Shown here: positions 1 to 4,626 of the stretch, in pieces
How the letters are laid out: each line of letters begins with the position of its first letter
Numbering within the stretch: position 1 is the first letter of the stretch
Source: Alphaproteobacteria bacterium
GTDB taxonomy: Bacteria; Pseudomonadota; Alphaproteobacteria; Rhodospirillales; Rhodospirillaceae
DNA: 7,459 nucleotides
Assembly: GCA_003250275.1 (NCBI GenBank)
Contig: QKGW01000420.1
Span: 1 to 7,459 of the forward strand
Direction: 5' to 3'
Notes under the pieces: model-generated
The model's database searches: none
What the model saw: the letters and a program-made list of their open reading frames with translations, nothing else
What the model was told of the DNA's origin: nothing
Made by a program: the position numbers and the translations under genes

Positions 1-30
1 AGCTTCGGACTCGGCGCTCGCGCGCCCCAC
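1..30 (-). CDS. possible start of a further minus-strand gene (partial, product unknown)
   Basis: A GTG codon at 30-28 on the minus strand opens a frame that stays open to the window edge, reading (M)GRASAESEA. An AAGGGA Shine-Dalgarno-like sequence lies at 36-41, five bases upstream of the GTG. An in-frame stop (TGA, 43-45) lies just before it, and there is no ATG on this strand within positions 1-60, so this GTG is the only credible local start. Both complete minus-strand genes here also begin with GTG behind a purine-rich site, which makes the choice plausible. Ten codons are too few to recognise a product. It could equally be a chance frame in noncoding DNA. If real, the gene lies downstream of ygiQ on the same strand, possibly with its own promoter at 86-115. 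Confidence 0.35.
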   Translation of the reverse strand, partial: MGRASAESEA

Positions 31-45
31 CGAATTCCCTTTTCA

Positions 46-72
46 CCCGCCGGCGTGCAGGCGCACGGCGGG
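46..72. repeat. GC-rich inverted repeat (hairpin)
   Basis: The arms CCCGCC (46-51) and GGCGGG (67-72) are exact reverse complements. Inside them GTGC (55-58) pairs with GCAC (63-66) around a four-base loop, leaving a three-base bulge on one side. RNA from either strand could fold into this stem. Neither strand has a U-run just after the stem: the minus strand continues TGAAAAGGG and the plus strand GGAACC. It is therefore not a canonical intrinsic terminator. It lies about 60 bases past the ygiQ stop codon, so it could protect the 3' end of that transcript, or sit in the leader of the possible gene starting at position 30. Confidence 0.5.
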
Positions 73-85
73 AACCGAGAAGCCC

Positions 86-115
86 GGTTTAGCGCCCTCC
101 GGGGGCGTGAGTCAA
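86..115 (-). promoter_or_regulatory. possible leftward promoter with a dyad in the spacer
   Basis: On the minus strand, TTGACT (115-110; five of six matches to the sigma-70 -35 consensus) is followed after 18 bases by TAAACC (91-86; three of six matches to the -10 consensus). The spacer contains a compact dyad, CGCCC and GGGCG (93-97 and 103-107) around a five-base centre. A strong -35, a weak -10, an over-long spacer and a dyad between them resemble promoters controlled by MerR-family activators. Those usually have 19-20 base spacers, so the fit is imperfect. It would drive transcription off the left edge. The dyad could instead be a short hairpin after ygiQ. Confidence 0.3.
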
Positions 116-132
116 GGTAAGGTTACACTGTT

Positions 133-2157
133 TCAGCGCCGGCGGCGTGGCGGCTGCCCCTTGGGCGGCGGCGCGGTGCGCGGCGCGGGCTGGCCCCTGC
201 CCCGTTGCCCCTCGGCGCGCAGGCCGGTGCCCTTGGGCTGCCACGCCGGGATCAGGTGCGCCTTGCCCGGTCCGATCAGCTCCTCGCGCCCCATCCGCAC
301 CAGCGCCTCGCGCAGCATCGGCCAGTTCTCGGCGTCGTGGTAGCGCAGGAACGCCTTGTGCAGGCGGCGCTGCCGGAGCCCCTTGGCGGTGGCGACGCCA
401 GGCGTATCGGCGCGGCGCACCGGCTTCAGCGGGTTGTAGCCGCTGTGGTACATCGCCGAGGACAGCGCCATCGGCGTCGGCAGGTAGGTCTGCACCTGGT
501 CGACGCGGAAGCCATTCGCTTTCAACCACAGGGCGAGGTTGAGCATGTCCTCGTCGGTGGTGCCGGGGTGCGCGGCGATGAAGTACGGGATCAGGTAGTA
601 CTGCTTGCCCGCCTTCTTCGCGGCGGCGTCGAACATCTGCTTGAAGCGGTCGAACGAGCCGATGCCGGGCTTCAGCATCAGATCGAGGGTGCCCTTCTCG
701 GTGTGCTCCGGCGCGATCTTGAGGTAGCCGCCGACGTGGTTGGCGACGAGCGACTGGATGTAGGCCGGGCTCTTCACCGCGAGGTCGAAGCGCACCCCCG
801 AGCCGATCAGGATCTTCTTCACCCCCTTCACCGCGCGCGCCTTCTCGTAGAGCTTGATCAAGGGGCCGTGATCGGTGCGGAGGTTCTTGCAAACGTCGGG
901 GAAGAGGCACGACGGACGGCGGCACAACGCCTCGATCTTCGGGTCCGTGCAGCCGAGGTTCCACATGTTCGCGGTCGCGCCGCCCAAATCGGAGACGATC
1001 CCGGTGAAGCCGCAGTCGGAATCCCGCACCGCCTCGATCTCCTTGAGGATCGAGGCCTCGGAGCGGCTCTGCACCACCTTGCCCTCGTGCGCGGTGATCG
1101 CGCAGAAGGCGCAACCGCCGAAGCAGCCGCGCACGATCGAGATCGAGTGGCGGATCATCTCCCATGCCGGGATCTTCGCGTCGCCGTACGACGGATGCGG
1201 CGCGCGGGCGTAGGGCAGGTCGAACACCGCGTCGAGATCGGGCGTCGGCAGCGGCTCGGGCGGCGCGGAAATCCACACCGTGCGGTCGCCGTGGCGCTGG
1301 AGCAGCGGGCGGCCGTTGAGCGGGCTCGATTCCTGGTGGACGACGCGCGAGGCGTGGGCGTAGAGCGCCGGATCGGCGGCGACCGCCTCGAACGACGGCA
1401 GCTCGATCGCCGTCGGCAGGGCCTTGTCGAGGGTCTGCGGCGCGGCTTCGTCGGGCAGCAGGGTCTCGTTCTTCACCTGCCAGCCTTCGGGCGGCGGCGC
1501 GACCACCGCGACGCCGCGCACGTCGCGCAGATCGCCCATGCCCTTGCCGCGCGCGAGGCGGAAGGCGATCTCGGAAATCGCCCGTTCGGCGTTGCCGTAG
1601 ACCAGCGCGTCGGCCTTGGAATCGATCAGCGCCGAGCGCCGCACCTTGTCCGACCAGTAGTCGTAGTGGGCGACGCGGCGCAGGCTCGCCTCGATGCCGC
1701 CGATCACCACCGGAACGTCCTTGAACGCCTCGCGGCAGCGCTGCGCGTAGACCAGCACCGCGCGGTCGGGGCGCTTGCCGCCTTCGTCGCCGGGCGTATA
1801 GGCGTCGTTGGAGCGGATCTTGCGGTCGGAGGTGTAGCGGTTGACCATGCTGTCCATCGCGCCCGCGGTGATGCCGAAGAACAGGTTCGGCTTGCCGAGC
1901 GCCTTGAACGGCTCGGGCGAGGACCAGTCGGGCTGGGCGATGATGCCGACGCGGAAGCCCTGCGCTTCGAGCACGCGGCCGATCACCGCCGCGCCGAACG
2001 ACGGATGGTCGACGTAGGCGTCGCCGTTGACGATCACCACGTCGCACGAATCCCAGCCACGCGCGGTCATCTCCTCGCGGCTCATCGGCAGGAAGCGCGA
2101 CGGCCCGAAACGGTGCGCCCAGAACTTGCGATACGAGAACAGACCCTTTTCCGCCAC
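133..2157 (-). CDS. ygiQ: YgiQ family radical SAM protein
   Basis: This 674-residue protein is recognised as YgiQ (formerly UPF0313) by conserved stretches close to the E. coli protein as I recall it: FGPSRFLPMSREEM, GWDSCDVVIVNGDAYVDHPS, QGFRVGIIAQPDWSS, GGIEASLRR, GGYLKIAPEHTEKG. The order is an N-terminal B12-binding-like region (about 15-300), a radical SAM core with the CX3CX2C cluster motif C345, C349, C352 in GCFGGCAFC, and a C-terminal DUF3362-type segment (about 545-650). The three cysteines should hold a [4Fe-4S] cluster that cleaves S-adenosylmethionine. The substrate of YgiQ is unknown to me, so no reaction is assigned. E. coli YgiQ is about 739 residues; this one is shorter mainly in the linker before the radical SAM core. 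The C-terminal tail (about 645-674) is rich in Pro and Arg and ends in RRRR. The GTG start at 2157 has a GAGAAGGG site seven bases upstream and places the conserved N-terminus correctly. It follows the permease gene by 13 bases on the same strand. Confidence 0.95.
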   Translation of the reverse strand: MAEKGLFSYRKFWAHRFGPSRFLPMSREEMTARGWDSCDVVIVNGDAYVDHPSFGAAVIGRVLEAQGFRVGIIAQPDWSSPEPFKALGKPNLFFGITAGAMDSMVNRYTSDRKIRSNDAYTPGDEGGKRPDRAVLVYAQRCREAFKDVPVVIGGIEASLRRVAHYDYWSDKVRRSALIDSKADALVYGNAERAISEIAFRLARGKGMGDLRDVRGVAVVAPPPEGWQVKNETLLPDEAAPQTLDKALPTAIELPSFEAVAADPALYAHASRVVHQESSPLNGRPLLQRHGDRTVWISAPPEPLPTPDLDAVFDLPYARAPHPSYGDAKIPAWEMIRHSISIVRGCFGGCAFCAITAHEGKVVQSRSEASILKEIEAVRDSDCGFTGIVSDLGGATANMWNLGCTDPKIEALCRRPSCLFPDVCKNLRTDHGPLIKLYEKARAVKGVKKILIGSGVRFDLAVKSPAYIQSLVANHVGGYLKIAPEHTEKGTLDLMLKPGIGSFDRFKQMFDAAAKKAGKQYYLIPYFIAAHPGTTDEDMLNLALWLKANGFRVDQVQTYLPTPMALSSAMYHSGYNPLKPVRRADTPGVATAKGLRQRRLHKAFLRYHDAENWPMLREALVRMGREELIGPGKAHLIPAWQPKGTGLRAEGQRGRGQPAPRTAPPPKGQPPRRRR

Positions 2158-2164
2158 CCGAAAA

Positions 2165-2172
2165 CCCTTCTC
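2165..2172 (-). promoter_or_regulatory. ribosome-binding site of ygiQ, overlapping the permease stop codon
   Basis: On the minus strand GAGAAGGG ends seven bases before the ygiQ GTG start. Its first two bases are the last two of the permease TGA stop (2173-2171). This spacing supports the GTG as the true start. A ribosome finishing the permease would be placed on the ygiQ site, which suggests translational coupling. Confidence 0.75.
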
Positions 2173-3370
2173 AAGCCAACCAGAGATATGCGCCCGCGAG
2201 GCTCAGCACCGTGACCGGCACGCCGACCCGCGCGTAATCCAGAAACCCGACGCTCACGCCCACGTCGCGCGCCCGCTCCACCGCAATGATGTTCGCCATG
2301 CTGCCGACCACCAAGAGATTTCCGGCGAGCGTCGAAAACACCGCGAGCCGCATCAGCGCCGCTTCGCTCAATCCCGGCGCGAGGCCGAGCACCGCGGTGA
2401 CCAGCGGCACGTTGCCGATCGCGTTGCTGCCCGCCAGCGAGAGCAGCAGCGACACCGGCGCGGTCTCGACGCCCGCGGCGATTCCCGGCAGCAGGCGGTC
2501 GAGCAGGCCGCTGTCGACCAGCGCTCCGGTCACCACGAACAGGCAGGTGAACAGCAGCAGCAAGTGCCAGTCGACCATGCCGAGCATCCGCGGCGTGCCG
2601 AGGCGGCGGTTGATCAACAGCGCCGCCGCCACCGCGAGCGCCCAAGGGGCATGGTCGCCCGGCAGCGAAAACGCGCCGATCAGCGCCACACCCGCCACCA
2701 CCGCCTTGAGCGCGCGCGGACGATCGAGCGCCTTGTCGCCCGGCGGATCGCCCGCCTCCGCGTACCAGCGGCCACGCCACACCAGCACCGTCACCGCCGC
2801 CACCACCGCTGCCGCGCCGATCGCCGGGACCGCGCAGGCGGCGAGAAAGCGCCAGAAGGTCAAGCCGCCGACATGACCGATCAAAAGGTTCTGCGGATTT
2901 CCGATCAACGTCGCCGCCGAGCCCGCGTTGGCGGCGCAGGCGATGGCGATGACGAACGGCCGCGGATCGAGCCCGCGCGCCCGCACTCCGGCAATCACCA
3001 CCGGCACCAGCGCCCACACCACCACGTCGTTGGTGAGCGCGGCGGCGAGCCCGGCGGTGACGGCGACGGTCAGCGCCAGCAACACCGGCGGCGCGACCCG
3101 CGCGGCGGCGAGCCTGCGCCCGCACCAGTCGAAGAAACCCGCCGCCTCGACCTGCGCCGAAACCACCATCAACGCGAACAGCGTCGCGAGCACTGAAAAG
3201 TTCACCGCGCGCAGGGTGCCGGGGCCGTCGATCGCGCCGATCGCGAACACGAACACCGCGCCGACCATGCCGACGCCGGTGCGGTCGATCGCGAGTCCCG
3301 GCCAGCGGCCAAGCCCCATGCCGATATATACGGCGACGAACGCCACGGCTACCGCCACCTCGACCCACAC
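2171..3370 (-). CDS. SLC13/ArsB-like (ion transporter superfamily) permease
   Basis: This 399-residue protein is almost entirely hydrophobic, with about ten or eleven membrane segments split by a hydrophilic loop (about 200-222). The halves carry matching motifs. The first has TNDVVVWALVP (113-123, N114 and D115) and GNPQN (157-161). The second has GSNAIGNVP (314-322) and GSMANIIAVE (356-365). Such paired motifs mark re-entrant loops in the ion transporter superfamily, which includes SLC13, ArsB, CitM, NhaD and YbiR proteins. Length and motifs look closest to YbiR-like inner-membrane anion permeases. The substrate cannot be read from sequence; arsenite, dicarboxylate or another anion are all possible, and there is no arsenic gene nearby. 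The GTG start at 3370 has a GGGGGA site seven bases upstream; the nearby ATG at 3378 is out of frame. It is the first gene of the likely permease-ygiQ operon and diverges from the efflux operon. The cytoplasmic membrane is the expected location. Confidence 0.88.
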   Translation of the reverse strand: MWVEVAVAVAFVAVYIGMGLGRWPGLAIDRTGVGMVGAVFVFAIGAIDGPGTLRAVNFSVLATLFALMVVSAQVEAAGFFDWCGRRLAAARVAPPVLLALTVAVTAGLAAALTNDVVVWALVPVVIAGVRARGLDPRPFVIAIACAANAGSAATLIGNPQNLLIGHVGGLTFWRFLAACAVPAIGAAAVVAAVTVLVWRGRWYAEAGDPPGDKALDRPRALKAVVAGVALIGAFSLPGDHAPWALAVAAALLINRRLGTPRMLGMVDWHLLLLFTCLFVVTGALVDSGLLDRLLPGIAAGVETAPVSLLLSLAGSNAIGNVPLVTAVLGLAPGLSEAALMRLAVFSTLAGNLLVVGSMANIIAVERARDVGVSVGFLDYARVGVPVTVLSLAGAYLWLA

Positions 3371-3377
3371 GCGAACA

Positions 3378-3383
3378 TCCCCC
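3378..3383 (-). promoter_or_regulatory. ribosome-binding site of the permease
   Basis: On the minus strand GGGGGA lies seven bases before the GTG at 3370. A second purine tract, AGGAAG (3385-3390), lies further upstream and is too distant for this start. The site decides in favour of GTG, because no in-frame ATG is nearby. I found no convincing leftward sigma-70 promoter in the divergent region. Confidence 0.6.
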
Positions 3384-3442
3384 GCTTCCTGCGCGCGTAC
3401 AGCGCCGCTTGTAGACCACCCGGCCGCATCGGCGAACCGCCC

Positions 3443-3469
3443 GGCGTTTTCACCGAGAAAGGCGTTTCA
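3443..3469. repeat. direct repeat in the divergent region, candidate operator
   Basis: GGCGTTTTCA (3443-3452) and GGCGTTTCA (3461-3469) are the same word apart from one T. The gap is eight bases, and the starts are 18 bases apart. The second copy overlaps the proposed -35 element of the efflux promoter (3466-3471). Tandem sites of this kind are often bound by dimeric regulators such as response regulators, but no regulator is encoded in the window and the match could be chance. Confidence 0.35.
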
Positions 3470-3495
3470 ACTCCGCCGAATGTTCTGCGTATACT
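3466..3495 (+). promoter_or_regulatory. promoter of the efflux operon
   Basis: TATACT (3490-3495) matches five of six bases of the sigma-70 -10 consensus and stands out in such GC-rich DNA. A weak -35, TTCAAC (3466-3471), lies 18 bases upstream. A TG pair sits one base too far out to be a standard extended -10. Transcription would start near 3502, giving a leader of about 24 bases before the adaptor start. The weak -35 suggests low basal expression or activation by a bound factor. Confidence 0.55.
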
Positions 3496-3514
3496 CTCGC
3501 GGAACTTTCTGCTC

Positions 3515-3520
3515 AGGGGA
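3515..3520 (+). promoter_or_regulatory. ribosome-binding site of the adaptor gene
   Basis: AGGGGA lies five bases before the ATG at 3526. This supports that start, which also gives a complete signal peptide. Confidence 0.75.
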
Positions 3521-3525
3521 CTGCG

Positions 3526-4626
3526 ATGTACCGGTTGCGTCTTGGCCGTTTCGCCCTTCCGCTCGTCCTCGCCGCCGCGCTCGCCACGCCGCTGGCGGAC
3601 GCCGCCGCCCAGACGCGCACCGCCGCGCCGGTCGTCACCGCCAAGGCCGAACGCCGCGACGTGCCGCGCCTCGCGCGCACCGTCGGCAACGTTCTCGCCT
3701 CCTCCACCGTACAAATCAAGCCTCAGGTCGAAGGCCGCGTCGTCGAGGCGGGCTTCGTCGAGGGTCAGTACGTCGCCAAGGGCGACCTCCTCTTCCGCAT
3801 CGACCCGCGCCCGTTCCAGGCCGAACTCGACCAAGCGCAGGCGGTGCTCGCGCGCGATCAGGCGATGCTCGATCAGGCGCGTCTCGAACTCGCCCGGCAG
3901 AAGGACCTCTCCGCGCGCGGCGTCGCCTCGGCGCAGCGCTACGAACAGGCCCAGGCGGACGCAAAATCCCTCGCCGCCTCGGTCGCCGCCGACAACGCCG
4001 CGGTGGCGAGCGCCAAACTCCGCCTCGGCTACAGCGAGATCCGCTCGCCGATCGCCGGCAAGACCGGCGCGATCCTGGTGCACCCCGGCAACATCGTCAA
4101 GGCGAACGAAACCGCGCTGGTGGCGGTCTCGGCGGTCGAGCCGGTGCGAGTCGCCGTCACCCTGCCGCAGCAGCTCCTGCCGATGCTGCAGCAGCGGATG
4201 CGCGAGGGCGGCACCAACCTCCTCGTCCACGTGCCGGGCACCGGCGACGGCGAAACCCTCACCGGCAAGGTCGATTTCGTCGGCGACGCCGTCGACACTC
4301 TGTCGGGCACCATCGCCGTGCGCGCCACCTTCGGCAATGCCGACCACGCCCTCGTGCCCGGCCAGTTCGTCACCGCGTCGATCGTCCTCGAAGTGCTGAA
4401 GGACGCGGTCGCGGTGCCGTTCGAGGCGGTCAACACCGGGCAGCACGGCGCCTACGTCTACGTCGTCGACGCCGAACGCAAGGCCGAGGTGCGCAACGTG
4501 ACCGTGCTCTACGCCGACGGCGGCATCGCCGCGCTCGCGGGCGGCGTCGCCCCCGGCGACACCGTGGTGATCGACGGCCAGCTCCGCCTCGCGCCCGGCG
4601 TGCCGGTGACCGAGGCAAAGAAATGA
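3526..4626 (+). CDS. RND efflux periplasmic adaptor subunit (membrane fusion protein)
   Basis: This 366-residue protein belongs to the HlyD/AcrA/MdtA adaptor family, which bridges an inner-membrane RND pump and an outer-membrane channel. It begins with a signal peptide: basic MYRLRLGR, a hydrophobic stretch (9-20) and likely cleavage after the Ala run near residue 28. There is no lipobox cysteine, unlike AcrA, so a soluble periplasmic protein is expected, as in MdtA. The first half of the lipoyl-like domain includes IKPQVEGRV (64-72) and GDLLFRIDPRPF (86-97). An Ala/Gln/Leu-rich alpha-helical hairpin follows (about 98-165). The second lipoyl half has LGYSEIRSPIAGKTG (167-181), typical of the family. 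A beta-barrel region (VEPVRVAVTLPQQ onward) and a membrane-proximal domain complete it. Its TGA stop overlaps the pump ATG as ATGA, which indicates coupled expression. Exported substrates cannot be predicted from the adaptor. Confidence 0.94.
   Translation: MYRLRLGRFALPLVLAAALATPLADAAAQTRTAAPVVTAKAERRDVPRLARTVGNVLASSTVQIKPQVEGRVVEAGFVEGQYVAKGDLLFRIDPRPFQAELDQAQAVLARDQAMLDQARLELARQKDLSARGVASAQRYEQAQADAKSLAASVAADNAAVASAKLRLGYSEIRSPIAGKTGAILVHPGNIVKANETALVAVSAVEPVRVAVTLPQQLLPMLQQRMREGGTNLLVHVPGTGDGETLTGKVDFVGDAVDTLSGTIAVRATFGNADHALVPGQFVTASIVLEVLKDAVAVPFEAVNTGQHGAYVYVVDAERKAEVRNVTVLYADGGIAALAGGVAPGDTVVIDGQLRLAPGVPVTEAKK
4612..4615 (+). promoter_or_regulatory. ribosome-binding site of the RND pump gene
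   Basis: GAGG lies seven bases before the ATG at 4623, inside the last codons of the adaptor gene. Together with the ATGA overlap it supports coupled translation of the two subunits. Confidence 0.5.

Noticed and set aside
1..5. The window opens with AGCTT, the end left by HindIII cleavage, suggesting a clone boundary.
   Set aside because: A five-base match at an arbitrary window edge is weak evidence and says nothing about biology.
1..40. A possible tRNA 3' end, suggested by TTCGGAC resembling a T-loop.
   Set aside because: The invariant A58 of the T-loop is replaced by G, the flanking bases do not form a five-pair T-stem, and no acceptor stem or CCA end fits.
1..120. A plus-strand open stretch ending in TAA at 118-120, possibly the end of a gene entering from the left.
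   Set aside because: The translated 39 residues resemble nothing I know, stop codons are rare by chance at this GC content, and the stretch crosses a strong inverted repeat.
205..2214. A 669-residue open frame on the plus strand, antisense to ygiQ.
   Set aside because: It is rich in Arg, Ala, His, Val and Asp with no recognisable domain, which is expected opposite a GC-rich gene with strong third-position bias. The minus strand encodes a clearly conserved YgiQ.
2027..3196. A 389-residue plus-strand frame opposite the ygiQ start and the permease.
   Set aside because: It is a low-complexity His/Arg/Gln/Ala product that crosses the boundary between two well-supported minus-strand genes, so it is a composition shadow.
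3489..3494. GTATAC palindrome as a shared divergent -10 element for the permease.
   Set aside because: The leftward -10 (TATACG) has no acceptable -35 at the right spacing and would leave a leader of about 115 bases; the rightward use is better supported.
3349..4446. A 365-residue minus-strand frame spanning the divergent region and the adaptor gene.
   Set aside because: It runs antisense through a clear adaptor gene and through promoter DNA, and shows no domain.
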